A DNA stretch of 64,000 nucleotides, taken from Dugong dugon. Lineage: Eukaryota > Chordata > Mammalia > Sirenia > Dugongidae. A program made the translations under genes and the position numbers. Shown here one piece after another: positions 1 through 12,131 of the stretch (within the stretch, counting starts at the first letter, position 1; every line of letters starts with the position of its first letter). The DNA lies in the NCBI GenBank assembly GCA_030035585.1, contig CM057469.1:57119501-57183500 (forward strand). The letters are read 5' to 3'. Under the pieces are notes generated by a model, which did no database searches, was not told the origin of the DNA, and saw only the letters and a program-made list of their open reading frames with translations.

Positions 1-1219
1 TACACAGCATAAACAAGGAAACATCTGGTAAGAGTCTTGGTGAACAACAGTCAATATGTATCGGTCCCTTTAAATATAGAGGAAGTAATTCTGTTGTTTA
101 CCATCTGGGATATGAGACTATAGCTAATGGAGAAGTTAGTGCCACAGTGTGTCTTATCTTATGTGAATTTCTCCTTTTTCCAGTCACTGTCAGTCAGGAT
201 ATTAACACACCTATCTTCTCTTATAAGGGAAACTTACACTGGAAGGGAGAAATAAGCTTGATTTGGCTGCATAAAAATATTTAAAGTTAGTCTTTCCATA
301 TGTCAATTGGAAAGAGTATGACAATATGAATCTCATTTTTTAAAACTGCCCTCTGACTAACGTCATCATTTTTCCTATGAGCTACAAAAGGGAACGGAGA
401 GTTGTTGGAGGCCTCTTTGGTGAGGAAAAAGATATGTGCCTGGAATAAACACTCTCAGGCTTCCAGGCTGCAACCAAAGTCATCCATAGTTGCAAGGATC
501 TTTTTAGGTAACTCATACCCAGGACAAGGATTTCAGAAAAGGGGGTTAGGGTTACAGGGTTAGATGCAGTTCCACGAGGTGCACCAAATTCAATTAATAC
601 ATTTGGGCTGTAAATCATATTCAAACAGGTTGTGGCAACATCTGCACCTTATCTTCACCAAATCTCTGAAGAAAACAAGAATTAAACAAGTACACATTCT
701 TTGTTTGTTTGTTTGGATTTGGAGGATTTATTTTAAATTTTTGTTAAAAGTGGAACTTTAGGGGAAACTTCTATGAGTTCAGCTATGGGTCAAGCTTTAG
801 GCTGAAACAAGCTGAATTGGGCTCTCTTTCCTAACATGTTTACTTCCTTAGATTAGATACATTCTGTGCATGCAGAAACCATGAGAAAAGGGCACTAGTG
901 GTTGACCACAAAGCAGACTGGGCAAATTATCAAAACGCAAGGTTACCAGGCAGTCTTCAGAGGTGACTGGCCCTTCTTACCACCTTATAACAAGGGTACT
1001 GCAAAGAATTCTGGTCACAGCAGGAGCAATCAGGCAAATCTAACTACTTCTTTGATGTTCTACACAATTCCAGTGTGTGGCTGAGATAGGAGCTTTCCTG
1101 ATCATCCAGTCAATCACGGGTACTCTCCCTTCCTCGACACTCCTACTGCTCCTGTGAAACTCTCCTGATGGTAACTTCATTAGGAATATTCAACCTGGAA
1201 TGTCAGGTAACATAATATA
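1..1219. other. No gene or repeat recognised
   Basis: AT-rich mammalian DNA. Short open frames occur on both strands, but none has a recognisable domain, splice context or codon pattern that supports a gene. No repeat family was recognised with confidence. Confidence 0.5.
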
Positions 1220-1336
1220 GTGAAGTCAGACAGATTGGATTCAAATTCTACATTCAACTTCTTTCTTAACTAACTATGCAACTTTGAGCAAGGTACTTAA
1301 ACTGTCTCTCAGAGCTTCCCTTTTCTCATCTGCAGT
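1220..1336 (+). repeat. MIR SINE fragment
   Basis: The order of sequence blocks (a degenerate 'attcaaattc', then 'gagcaaggtacttaaact', then 'tctcatctgcag') follows the tRNA-derived forward strand of the MIR element known in all mammals. It is old and diverged; boundaries are approximate. Confidence 0.55.
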
Positions 1337-1339
1337 AAA

Positions 1340-2655
1340 TTCAATTAAATTCAGAGCAACTTGATACAATAAATATTTAGGAAACACCACAGACTGTGCT
1401 AGGCATGGGGAAATATAAACCTCAGAATCAATATGGTCCAGGTCTGACAGATTGGAGAGAAGCCATGCCAGGTGGCTGCAGTATCCACATAGCATATTCA
1501 AAGGACTCAAAGGCAATTTCTCTGGGCCTTGCCACTTTCCAGGGCCTGGAACAATTCTGCTGCTGAAAATACACAATGGGACCATGAGGCCGGGATTTTC
1601 ACGTGGCATTTTCCCAGCCCTGGGGAGAGACCAGCTTGTTCTCCAGCTGCAGATGTCCCTGAGCAGTTCACGGAACTAAGCCAGACAGCCCAGGAGGAAC
1701 CTTGCCGGGAGCTCCTGCCAAGTTTGGAAAAACTCAGATTTGGATTCCTCCCCTAAAAACCACAACATGTTTCTCTTTTGAGTAGAAGAAAGGAGAGAGG
1801 GGACCTCAGGGTGCGGGAACTTGGCAAGTAAACAGAGGGGATCCATAGAACCGTCATCCCTTTTGGAGTTTGGGGAGCGAAGCACAGCAAATCCTCCCAG
1901 AGAGAGAAAGAGAAATGAAGGGGAGAACACATTATCCTGGTAGACAAGGGCCCCAGGACTGATTTCTCTGGCACTGGTCCACTGGGGAACACTAAGTCAA
2001 CGTCTTCTTATTTCCCCAAACAAAAGACTGAACCAATTTATTGCTCTGGTTCCTGAAAACCCTACATGCTCCAAACTATGCCATTGCCAGCCTCCATTAG
2101 CTCACAGCAAGAGACCATTCTAGCACACGTGCCTTCCTTACGGAAGACTGAGAAGGCCATATGTGTAGGCCTGCTGGAGAGAAGGTCATTGACAGCCAAA
2201 TCATCACCAGCCTTGCCAGAATTAAAGTCAGCTACACTTCGGCACAAGAAAATCCAGAATTGTCTCCTGCTATTTTTTCTTGCTAAAATGGAACAAGCAA
2301 TTGACAAAGGCCCAAAACTTTGCCAAGGGAAAAATGCCTTCCTTTGGAATTAGCCCCCTTTCCTGCCACCAGGCCTATCAACAAGGACCTTGTAGCTTGC
2401 TGGGCTCTAGAGGACTGGACCTGAAGACCATTCAAGGAGACTGTGAGCTAAGTGTATGTGTAAGGTAGATTCAGAGCAGTCATGATGGGCTCATTCAGGA
2501 TTCTGCTGATAGTCATATTAAAAATGTTAAGTCAACCAACCACAATGTAGACAATATAGATTTTCTGGCTATGGGGACTGGAATTCTGGTGACATTTCTT
2601 GTTACATGACCATAAACCAGTTGCCATTGACGTTATTCTGACTCACAGAATCATA
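1340..2655. other. Unassigned, somewhat GC-richer interval
   Basis: This stretch is less AT-rich than its surroundings, especially 1500-2450, and has overlapping open frames of 75-111 codons on both strands. Frames open on both strands at once are expected from composition. I see no domain and no clear exon boundaries. Confidence 0.45.
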
Positions 2656-2660
2656 GTGAC

Positions 2661-3132
2661 TGTGATGGTTAATATTATGTGTAGACTTGGCTAGGCTGTG
2701 ATTCTCAGTAGTATGTCAGACACTTCCATAAGATAATATAGTGTAATCACCTTCCATTTTGTGATCTGATGTGAGCAGCCAATCAAAAGGGAAGTTTCCT
2801 TGGGGGTGTGGCCCACCTCCAGTATATAAGTGATGTCCTGGCAAAGCTCACACTCTCTCGACTCTGCACTTTTCTTGTTGCCTGACCTCCAGTTCTTGGG
2901 ACGTAAGCCTGCAGAAGTCTCTAGCCTACTGCCTGACCTGCAGATTTTGGATTCATCTGCCCCTGCAACCCTGTGAGCCTGCAGAGGTCTTCAGCTGTCA
3001 CCTGACCCATGGATTTGGGACTTGTTTGCCCCCACAATTGCATGAGCCATTTCCTTAAAGTGAATATCTTTATATATATTTATATATATACATTTCACTG
3101 GTTTTCTCCTCCAGAGAACCCAGGCTACGACA
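2661..3132 (+). mobile_element. Solo LTR, ERVL/MaLR type (same family as the LTR inside the RTE at 21641)
   Basis: The element begins TGTGATGGTTAA and ends CTACGACA, giving the TG...CA ends of an LTR in 472 bp. A reverse-oriented relative of nearly the same length (478 bp) lies at 21641-22118 and shares the 'ttgg..aggctgtgattctcag' start, the 'aaggaagtttccttggg' block and the 'gagaacccaggct' end. The flanks gtgac/gtgta may be a decayed 5-bp target duplication. A TA-rich run lies at 3068-3090. The family name is inferred. Confidence 0.65.
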
Positions 3133-3137
3133 GTGTA

Positions 3138-3554
3138 CAACAGAACGAAATGGGGCCAGTCCTGTATCACCCTCACAATCTCCAGCATATTTGAATCCAT
3201 CATGCAGTAGCATTGTCAATCTGTTTCACAAAGGGTCTTCCTCACCCTTGCTGGCCCTCCACTTCAAAAAAAATGGTCTCCTCCAGCAATTGCTCCCCCC
3301 GATAATGTGTCCAAAACAAGCAAGGTGTACAAGATTCTCTTGTAATCCATAAAGTTTTCACTGGCTGATTTTCAGAAGTAGATCACAAGGCCTTCCTTCC
3401 TAGTCTCTACTAGTCTGGAAGCTCTGCTTCCACCACCACGGGTGATCCTTCTAGTATTTGAAATACTGGTGCATAGCTTCCAGCATCATAGCAACACATA
3501 AGCCACCACAGTACAACAAACTGACAGACGAATGGTGGATAATATACTATATAC
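3138..3554. other. No feature recognised
   Basis: Intergenic DNA between a solo LTR and an L2 relic. No convincing coding frame or repeat was seen. Confidence 0.45.
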
Positions 3555-4205
3555 TTCATTTATCCTTTCTATTGTCTGCCTCCTCTACTCCATGAAGGCA
3601 GAAAGTTTTTTCCATTTTGTAGAATCCACAGTATCTAGGATAGCACCTGGCATACAGTAAGGCACTGTCATGGATTGAATTATGTCTCCCAAAAAAATGC
3701 ATGTATCAATTTGCCTGGGCCATGATTCCCAGTATTGGGTGGTTGTCCTCCATTTTGTGATTGTAATTTTATGTTAACGAGGATTAGGGTGAGACTGTAA
3801 CACCCTTACTCAGGTCACATCCCTGATCCAATGTAAACAGGAGTTTTTCTGGGGTGTGGCCTGCACCATCTTTTGTCTTACAAGAGATAAGAGGAAAGGG
3901 AAGCAAGCAGAGAGTTGGGGACCTCATACCACAAGAAAGCAGTGCCAGGAGCAGAGTGCGTCTTTTGGACCCAGGGTTCCTGTGCAGAGAAGCTCCTAGT
4001 CCAGGGGAAGATTGATGAGAAGGTCGACAGAGACAGAAAGCCTTCCCCTGGAGCTGACGCCCTGAATTTAGACTTCTAGCCCACTAGACTGTGAGAAAAT
4101 ACATTTCTCTTTGTTAAAGCCATCCACTTGTGGTGTTTCTGTTACAGCAGCACTAGACAACTGACAGGCACCATTACATATTTGTTGAATGAATGAATAA
4201 ATGAT
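3555..4205 (+). repeat. L2 LINE 3' end, split by a MaLR LTR
   Basis: 3555-3665 carries the conserved end of L2 ('gaaggcagaaag...', 'agcacctggcatacagtaa'). The sequence resumes after the LTR as 'catatttgttgaatgaatg', which is the terminal L2 motif. L2 is an ancient mammalian LINE, so this copy predates the LTR at 3666-4166. Confidence 0.7.
3666..4166 (+). mobile_element. MaLR-type solo LTR with perfect 5-bp duplication
   Basis: 501 bp beginning TGTCATGGATTGAATTATG and ending ACAACTGACA, flanked on both sides by GGCAC (3661-3665 and 4167-4171). Five-base duplications are typical of ERVL/MaLR integration. The near-end block 'gtggtgtttctgttacagcagcac' and the 'ccatgattcccagtattg' block near the start are shared with the LTRs at 39611, 54842 and (minus strand) 52102. 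No internal retroviral sequence remains, so it is a solo LTR. Confidence 0.85.
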
Positions 4206-4734
4206 TAAGATAGAAATGGCCCTGATCTTCATGGAGCTTCCAAGCCCAATGGAGAGTCAATCTCGTAGCGGTGCAGATAGAGCCAGCCACTGTTGAAGCA
4301 CATGGGAAAGGAAATTCATGCAGGTGCAGAAAGGCAGTGAAGGGTCGTGGAAGAAAACGGTACCCAAAGCGTGAGCTGAAAAGTTAGGCAAACAAAAAGC
4401 AAAAAACGGGCTGAGATGAAGTGAGTGAAGGAAGAAGAGAAGGAGTGTTTCAGCCCAAACGAATGATACAAAGATTGTAAACTGGCAGCAGAGGAGCTGA
4501 ACGCCACCAACAGAGATGTTTTATTTGGCCACAGTGTTGGCTCACATTTAAAAATTAGAATTTACATTAAAAGTCTGTATTTCAGTTTCTCTTTAAAAAC
4601 TCACATGATTTTAAGAAATTTGGCTGCATTTGAATAACACTCCAGCTCTCGATTAACTCCTGCCTCCATCATGGACCCTGAGAATGAATGTCAATTGCCA
4701 TTTATCATTGTACTTATTCTGTTATATAGGGTCC
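4206..4734. other. No feature recognised
   Basis: Unique AT-rich DNA. The small open frame on the minus strand near 4316-4510 has no recognisable domain. Confidence 0.45.
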
Positions 4735-4883
4735 CTTCAAAAAAAAAAATCAAACCCGTTGCCATCAAGTCAATTCCGACTCATAGCGACCCTATAGGAC
4801 AGAGTAGAACTGCTTCATAGGGTATCCAAGGAGCAGGTGGTGGATTCGAACTGCTGATCTTTTGGTGAGCAGCCTGACCTCTA
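4735..4883 (-). mobile_element. AfroSINE, short subtype, minus strand
   Basis: Reading left to right, the SINE 3' tail complement ('cccgttgccatcaagtcaa') precedes the body 'ggacagagtagaactg' and then the tRNA-like head complement 'gattcgaactgctgatc'. The middle block carrying 'aagcagactgccacatc' is missing, which defines the short form. The 5' head is truncated where it abuts the next SINE. Confidence 0.85.
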
Positions 4884-5084
4884 ATGGTTAACTGCTGGGC
4901 TGCTAACCTAAAGGTTGGTAGCTCAAGTCCACTCAGAGGTGCCTCAGAAGAAAGGCCTGGTAATCTGTTTCTGAAAGATCACAGCCATTGAAAACCCTAT
5001 GGAGCACAGTTCGACTCTGCACAAACGGAGTCTCCATGAGTCAGAATCTACTTGACAGCAACTGGTTTGCTTTTGGTTTTTCTG
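4884..5084 (+). mobile_element. AfroSINE, type II body, plus strand, head-to-head with its neighbour
   Basis: It begins 'aatggttaactgctgggctg', with the tRNA-derived B-box region diverged to 'ggtagctcaagtcc'. It carries the alternative middle block 'gtgcctcagaagaaaggcctgg' and ends in the T-rich tail after 'gagtcagaatct'. Its 5' end abuts the 5' end of the minus-strand SINE at 4735-4883. Confidence 0.85.
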
Positions 5085-5560
5085 TTATTTATCTTTAAAA
5101 AGAGTTTAGGAGATAAGTGAATTATATACTGTAGTCACAGTGGGAACACGAAGGATAGATTGACAGGGCTTCAAATTTCAAGAGAAGTGGAGACAAGGAT
5201 TTATGTTTAGAAGAAAAGAATTCCTATGTTACTAATAAGTAAAGACCTAACCTGCTTCACTCAATACCCTGAAGGCATTTGAGGTTGTCATCCCTGGAAC
5301 AATGTATATAAAGGCTGAGAGGTAAGAGAAACTAAGGTGCATTTAAGGAAGTGAAAATGTGGTGTGGCTAAACATAACGTGTAACATAGGTAGTGAAGCT
5401 ATAATAAGGTCCAGATCTTGCAAGCTTTTGAATGTAATTTTTAGGAGTTTGACTTTTAGAGCAATAAGGAGCTACTGATGTGCTTTAAGATCCTTGCCAA
5501 TGTCGTAGAACTGTGCCATCCTTGACCGTCTTCCTGAATATTGCCTGTTAAACCAAATAA
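5085..5560. other. No feature recognised
   Basis: Unique AT-rich sequence; no coding frame or repeat identified. Confidence 0.45.
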
Positions 5561-5740
5561 AAACCAAACCTATTGCTGTCGAGTCAAATTCCAACTCACA
5601 GTGACACTATAGGACAGAGCAGAACTGCCCCCATAGGGTTTCCAAGGCTGTAAATCTTTACGGAAGCAGACTGCCACATCTTTCTCCCGCAGAGCAGCTG
5701 GTTAGCAGGCAAGTGCTTAACCACTGCACACCAGGGCTTG
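5561..5740 (-). mobile_element. AfroSINE, type I body, minus strand
   Basis: The tail complement 'ttgctgtcgagtcaaa', the body 'agaactgcccccatagggtttcc' region and the middle block 'aagcagactgccacatcttt' are all present. The head is slightly shortened. Confidence 0.85.
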
Positions 5741-5829
5741 CCAGTGAGAAAAATAAGTCTTCTATTATTTGTCAATATGTATTCAATAGAATGAATCTAC
5801 CAGGAGACAGAATTGATCGGACTTAGTAG

Positions 5830-5930
5830 ATGTAAAATGATGACCTACTTTGTGGGGCTGTTGTAAGGATTCAGTATATAGAGGACTTGACAGTGTCCAG
5901 ATAGAGGCAGGTGGTAAATATTCATTCTCT
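5830..5930 (+). repeat. Probable MIR 3' half
   Basis: 'tgtggggctgttgtaaggat' followed by 'gtaaatattcatt' follows the spacing of the 3' half of forward MIR. It is old and diverged, so this is a tentative call. Confidence 0.4.
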
Positions 5931-6016
5931 CCCCCATCCCTCTTCCTGTTCTTGATGAGGAGTAAGAATACTGAGGTCAGACAGCAAAAATTCTGACCTT
6001 CCTTTCGTATTTATTT

Positions 6017-6206
6017 GGTAACTTGTAAGCGCTCGGCTGCTAACCCAAAGGTTTTCGATTCGAACCCATCAGTGGTTCTGTGGAAGAAAAGACCTGGCAA
6101 TCTTCTCCCGTAAAGATTACAGCCTAGGAAACCCTAGGGGGCAGTTCTACTCTGTCAAATAGGGTCGCTGTGATTCCAAATCGACTCGAGGGCACGCAAC
6201 AACAGT
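6017..6206 (+). mobile_element. AfroSINE, type I-like, plus strand
   Basis: The tRNA-like head 'taagcgctcggctgctaac' with B-box 'gattcgaaccc' is followed by 'cccgtaaagattacagcc', the 'gggtcgctgtgat' tail and a terminal CAACAACAG, the same ending used by the RTE LINEs in this window. Confidence 0.85.
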
Positions 6207-7277
6207 AAGAAGAATGTGAAATGTATAGGGTCTTCCGCAAACACATAACAAGTGTTTGATACCTTGCTGTGGCTGATGCACTAGCAAGTTTTCATCTATA
6301 TTTAAATATTAGGCATAAGAGGCAAAGGTAGTGTTCGTAGCAAATGTTTTAAGACACAAAAAATTTACAAATGGATTATTCAGGTTGATGTAACTACAGC
6401 AGATAATTGCAGCAGATTTTTGTCCCTGGTTAGTTTTTCCAGCAATTTGATCAGTTTTGACTCGGAGTCATGCTGAAAGCAGAAATCAGCTTTATGTTTG
6501 AAGATTTTGTCCGGATAATACTTTGGATAATATCTGATAATTGAAGAGAATGTCAAAAGTAAAAAGCAAACATAGGAAGAGTGAAAAGTAAAAAAATCAC
6601 TGTGTTATCTGCTCTTTTAAAGGAGTTTTTTTTTTTTTTTTTAAATGCAAAAGGGAGTAAAGATTCCTTAGGTAAAATTGCCCTTATCTTCTTCCTGTCT
6701 GCTGAGAACGAAGAGAAATTAAAGCAACAATCAGGGGGAAAAGTAATTATAAATATAACCTCAACTTTGATGAGAAAACAATTACATATCTATGTATATA
6801 TTAGGGGAAGCTATACAAAGAGAAAATTGGAAGAAAATGCACCCGGAGGTGACCAGATATCATCACAGAATGGTACAATTGTATGTGACTTGTTAAATTT
6901 CTAAATTTCTTGTGATGGGTATGTATTGTCTTTATAACCAGAGGGAAAAGGATATTTATTAGAAAGTTGTTTATACAGCAATCCGTTAATGTGGCAAACA
7001 GAGATGTTCATGGGTCTTTGACTAGTCTTGACAAGTCTTTGGAGTGGCCCCTATCAACTGTTGACATATATCTGTCCTTCACAATACACAGAAGGAGAGA
7101 AAATAGTGTATCTCCTAAACAAAATGTGAATGACAGAATATAGCCAAAGGAACAACAACATTAGCTTTGCGAATTTATCTTAATAAACTAATGAACACTT
7201 CTGGTTCAAACTTACAAAATTATTTTTGCTACATCCAAATCCTTATACACAGTGAGGCAGAATTACAATGTAAACAG
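6207..7277. other. No gene recognised
   Basis: AT-rich DNA with a T tract near 6626. A 107-codon frame at 6581-6904 is lysine- and asparagine-rich because of composition and starts next to the homopolymer. I do not call it a gene. Confidence 0.45.
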
Positions 7278-7475
7278 TCCTTCAGTGGCACAAACAGTTA
7301 AGCGCTGGGCTATAATTGATAGGTTGGTGGTTCAAACCCATTCAGATGTGCCTCAGAAGAAAGACCTGGCAATCAACTTCCAAAAGGTCACAGCCACTGA
7401 AAACCCTATGGAGCTCAATTCTGCTCTGAAACACATGGGGCCGCCATGAGTCGGAATTGGCTCAGGGAAACTGGT
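7278..7475 (+). mobile_element. AfroSINE, type II body, plus strand
   Basis: Head 'gttaagcgctgggct', B-box-like 'ggtggttcaaaccca', type II middle block 'gtgcctcagaagaaagacct', then 'gccgccatgagtcggaattgg'. Mutated at the 5' end. Confidence 0.85.
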
Positions 7476-9039
7476 GCTTGTGCTTTGTCTTGCCACTCTA
7501 AATAGCATCCGAATCCTATTCATTAATCAGGGAAAACTAGTGTTTAAAGAGTGCTGTGATGCTCTCAAAGCAGACTTCACTCATCACACTTGGATGAGCA
7601 ATTCCATTCGGTGAAATTTGACGCCTTACTGTTAGCTAATCATAGTTTCCAGAGAAAAGCACATTAACTGAAAAAATAAATCTCTCTCTTCAAAGAAGTG
7701 GGATATTCCAAAAAATCTAGAGAAACGTATTTTACTCATGTATTTTTTTCGTTTTGTTTTGTTTTTTAGTAGAAAGATTTGACAACTTATCATTTCCTAA
7801 GAACTTTCCTTGGGCAATAGATTAGGGATAAAAGAAAGGAGATTGGATTCAGAAGCCTTAGGGCAAAAAAAATTAAATATTGGTTAGTCTAATGTTTCTC
7901 AAAAGTTTGTTTTCGACCTGTATACAAAAACCACACTAGGGAATTGAGCCAAGAAAGAACATCGTCCTGTGTGAAGTAATGGTGTAATATCCTGGAAGTG
8001 TTGAGAGTAAGGGCATCTGAAGGTCAGGACAGTGCACGGTAGCTATAAAAGCACAGCTAAAACAAAAAGCAGGGTGATAAAATGTAAGAGGAATTTAAAA
8101 CTTCCAGGAAGAAGCAGCACAGCCATCAAAAGTCAGTGTAAAATCAGATGTCACCAAATTTTACCACAAAGAGCTAAAGAAAAGAAAGGCCAATTTGGAT
8201 AGTAAGTGATAACTGCAATGTCCAGAGATAAAGGGGGAAGAAAGAAAGCTGTGTCCTCATGTAAATATCTAGGTGGTTACCAGATACACTTAGACGGCTG
8301 AGTTCGTTTCTCTCTGCTTGGTGAAGATAATGGAAGACTTGTCTCCAGTTTTCATCTGATTTTCCTTTCTGCAACCATGTGACATATAGTTTACATACTG
8401 GATTTAAAAAAAAAGAACTAAGTGTAAAAACAAGCAGTTATTAATCTGCAAAAACAGAAATGTGATTCTAAAGGTTAAACAATCTTTACTGCTAACAGAA
8501 CAATTTTCTGAACACTGTGATAAAGAACAAAATGCCTAGAAATGGGCACTTTAAACATTGGAAATACAGCAGTTCTCTTATTTGGCCAGGCCTTTTTATG
8601 AAGCAAAGCTGTTCAGGTTTTTTGTTTTAGGTCACACCTAATTTTTTCCACTGAAAATGACTGCGCTAATAGAACTAAGAGATGTTCCTATCACCAAAAC
8701 AGGCTTTCATTCTGTGACATATTACACCAAGAACCGCAAAATGACACAAAAACAACAGGTATTTACAAGACAAATAAGAATGTACTTAAAACTTTGTGAT
8801 ACCTTGGAGAGGTTTAAAACAGAAGAGATGTAGTCAGAATATCTTCTAAAACAATGTCCCTTGGTTTGATTTAATTTTCATGGCAGTGTATGACTCTCTG
8901 GACATAAGTGATTCAGAATTCAGATTTTTTTCTTTTTAATACCAGAATAAAAAGTATTACCCCAATAAAACTTTAGTGGTGGTTCAGTAAAGAATAGCAC
9001 CGTTTACCGTAATTCCAAAAGCATGTTTCCTAAGGCATC
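7476..9039. other. No gene recognised
   Basis: Long AT-rich unique interval with scattered short frames on both strands. No repeat family could be assigned. Confidence 0.45.
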
Positions 9040-9317
9040 GCTGACGTGGTTCCTGTCTCCCTCTCCTGCCTGATTTATTACCACTCTCCATTTCATTGTC
9101 GTCACTTCCGTAATACTGAGATACATATAATCCTCTAGATATGGCACAGTGTTTCAAGGTTCCCCATTCTCATTTATGCTATTCCCTGCTTGGACGACTC
9201 TTCATATCCCCCTCTTTATTCTCTTAATGCTGCTTATCTTTCAAGGTTCAGTTTGGGCATCACCTCTTCCGTAAAACCTTGTCAAGATCTACTCCACAGG
9301 CTGGATTTGGATGCATC

Positions 9318-9510
9318 ATAACCAGTTGCAGTCAAATCAATTCCAACTCATAGTGACCCCATGGGTTGTAGAGTAGAACTGTTTTCATGGCTGTGACCTC
9401 TTCGAAGCAGATCACCAGACCTTTCTTCCAAGGCACTTCTGGGTGGACTCGAGTCACCAACCTTTCGGTTAGCAGCTAAGTTCATTAACCATTTGCACCT
9501 CCCAGGGGTT
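9318..9510 (-). mobile_element. AfroSINE, type II, minus strand
   Basis: Tail complement 'accagttgcagtcaaatc', then 'ctcatagtgaccccatgg', type II block 'ccttcttccaaggca' variant and head complement 'ttcggttagcagctaag'. Inserted in an L2 relic. Confidence 0.85.
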
Positions 9511-9528
9511 ACCTAGAACATAATAAAG

Positions 9529-9734
9529 AAACCAAACCAGTTGCCATAGAATCAGTTCCAACTCATGGAGACCCCGTGTGTGTCAAAGTAGAACTTCTCA
9601 TTGTAGAATTCTCAATGACTGTGACCTTTTCGGAAGTAGATCACCAGGCCCTTCTTCCAAGACACCTCTGGGTGGGTTAAACTGTCAACCTTTCTGTTAG
9701 TAGCTGAGTGCTCAACTATTTGCACCTCATAGGA
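9529..9734 (-). mobile_element. AfroSINE, type II, minus strand (second of a tandem pair)
   Basis: Same orientation and subtype as the SINE ending at 9510, only 18 bp away. It has 'ccaaaccagttgccatag', 'gaagtagatcaccaggccc' and a decayed head 'ttctgttagtagctgagtg'. Confidence 0.85.
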
Positions 9735-9870
9735 CATACTATGCCATAATGCAGTCACTGATTTATTTGTCTGCCTTTCCATTAGACTGTTAGCTTTGAG
9801 AGCAGAGATTATGCTTCATTCTGCTTTATAGCCCCAACACCTAATAGTATGTGGCACATGACCACACATA

Positions 9871-11164
9871 AAAACCAAAAATGTGTCCAGCTAGTTAATT
9901 AGCTGGCTTCTCAATACTCAAATAAACACCTATAGGTGATTAATGTGTAAAATGACAGCCTCGTATGTTCTGCACCTCTTTCACGTGTGCTGGCACTTGT
10001 TATTTAAAGACCTATTTAAAGGGACATGTCTAGGCTAGCCAAAGAAGGCAAAAACAAAAAAATCCTAAATGTAATTCCTCTCAAGAATCATGATCTATTT
10101 TAAAAACATCCTCATGGGCTAGCCCCAGAAGGTTACAGTAGAATAGAGTATCTCCTCATGAATCACCTCACTGACTTAATTATCACCGAAGAACATGGAA
10201 GGAGGTTTATTTAAATGACAACACTGGGAAGTGAGAAATGGATAAACAAGCAGATGATGCTGAATACGAAAAGGGATAATTCCAGTTTGGCACTAAAATA
10301 TAGACAGAGCATGTTTCTGAAAGAGAAGAAATGTGATCAAAGGGGTTAGAATGAAATGATTTAGACAGAAAAATCTAGAAGACATTAGACTGGAAATTTA
10401 ATTTGTTCAGATATTACTCTATTTTCTTGGAGAATGCAGCTTCCTAACCCCATACTTGTGTTTATTGGACACCCCCAGGAAATGAGTCTGTTCAGCTGTG
10501 TCTAACAAGACACCAATGTAAATCATTCAGCAAGCATGGCCAAGTGATCATTATATCAACGATTAATCAGGCTCTCCTTTCATTCTACTTTCCAGGGGAT
10601 AAAAAGTTGGATGCATTATGTCTAATAAATTGAAATCTACATCCACCTCTGCCGTCAAGAAGAGTTACTGTAAAACATAAGACGTGCCGAAAACAAAACT
10701 GCATGGCTATTTGCATTATTTATTTTCTGAAGCATTTTCAAAATATCCAACATAAAATATTTTTCTTTTTAAAACAAGTTGTTACCAATTTTCAAAAGAA
10801 CACAAAGTTAACTACTCTATAATCCGGAGCAGCAATAAAAGGTCCATTAATTGTACTAACTTTAATTTAGCAGAACCTGACTGTCCCTGCCTGCTTAACA
10901 TCCTGTCAACAAAAAAGACTCAATACAAGTAGTAGCAGCAGGATGAACAGCTTCAAAAAGGATCGATATATCAACAACCATAGAAAAGTCTACACAAGTG
11001 AAAGGCTTGTTCGAACTGATGGAAATACAGATAATGGAATCTTGAATAATAACTATGCAATTGAGTCACAAGAATTTTTCTAAAATGCTTATGATTACTG
11101 ATTTATTTTGGGACATGTAACAAATTTTACTATTTTTGAGATTTTTTTATTTTATTAAAAAAAA
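9871..11164. other. No gene or repeat recognised
   Basis: Unique AT-rich sequence with no persuasive open frame and no family match. Confidence 0.45.
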
Positions 11165-11370
11165 AAAATCCAGTTGCTGTCATGTCGATTCTGACTCATG
11201 GCAACCCCCATGTGTTGCAGGGTAGAACTGCGCTCCATAGGGTTTTCAAGGCTATGACACCTCAGAAGCAGATCACCAAGCCTTTCTTCCAAGGCACCTC
11301 TTGGTGGGTTTGAACCAACCACCTTTCGGTTAGCAGTCCAGCGCTTAACCTGTTTTTCCACCCAGGACCT
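11165..11370 (-). mobile_element. AfroSINE, type II, minus strand
   Basis: Near-complete copy. Tail complement 'cagttgctgtcatgtcgatt', body 'agaactgcgctccatag', type II block 'agcagatcaccaagccttt', B-box complement 'gggtttgaaccaacc', and head complement ending 'cagcgcttaacc'. Confidence 0.9.
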
Positions 11371-12131
11371 CCTTTTCTATTATATTATATGAGGGTAATA
11401 GATTTCTGGACTAGTTGTATGAGGGACAAATCTTTGGTCTGTGAAAGTGTGATATGACGAGTAGGCACAAAAATCAGGAATAATGCCATCCAAAAGCCAA
11501 TCCTCTCCTAATCTCTTCACAGGCTGTTTTTATAAACTGGGTCCTCACTGCTGTGAAGGGTAATGTGCCTTATCTGTCACGCAGCGATTCCCTATTTTTA
11601 TTTGTTCTTTTCTATGATTGATTTTGAGACTGAATGATCGTTTTCACTCTTCTCATAAGTGACTATTACCCTAAAGTATGACCCTTTCCTCTGAATGCAT
11701 TTTCAGTTTGTTCTATAAGCTCATTCCTCTCCATTATTCTGAGCAAAATAAAAGGGTAGGGGGTAGGGTCTGAATGGATCCATCGATCAGAGGAGCTCCC
11801 TGAGAAACTTGTCAGCTTATAGAACAGAAAATGATAAATATTGGTATTACTTTGATTTTTCTTTTTTTCTCAATGAGAAAAATTAGGTTTTTACATAGGC
11901 TATCTCTTATCTAAAAAGTTTATGTACCACAAATCTTTCCAATGAAGCCATCCAGGTGATGAAAGTCAAAAACAAAAAAGAAAATTCTGGTCACAGTCCC
12001 TTAAATAATCTTAAATAATAGGTCACCTTACCAAAAATAAGTATTTTGTAAATGTGATCGTGTCTCCCCAGAGCCTTTCACTCACGCAGTGCTTGAAGAT
12101 ACAGCCATCAACAGAATATTAAAGTAATATT
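11371..12131. other. No feature recognised
   Basis: AT-rich DNA with no assignable repeat and no coding frame of note. Confidence 0.45.

Larger units (their letters stand above)
9040..9870 (+). repeat. L2 LINE 3' portion, split by two AfroSINEs
   Basis: The left part has the L2 pattern 'tgctattccctgcttgga', 'tttcaaggttcagtttgggc' and 'acctcttccgtaaaacctt'. The right part resumes at about 9770 with 'agactgttagctttgagagcag' context and 'cccaacacctaatagtatgt'. Both parts are in the order expected for the conserved 3' third of L2. Confidence 0.65.

Noticed and set aside
4735-5084. A microRNA-like hairpin gene
   Set aside because: The inverted structure is explained by two abutting SINEs; nothing indicates processing.
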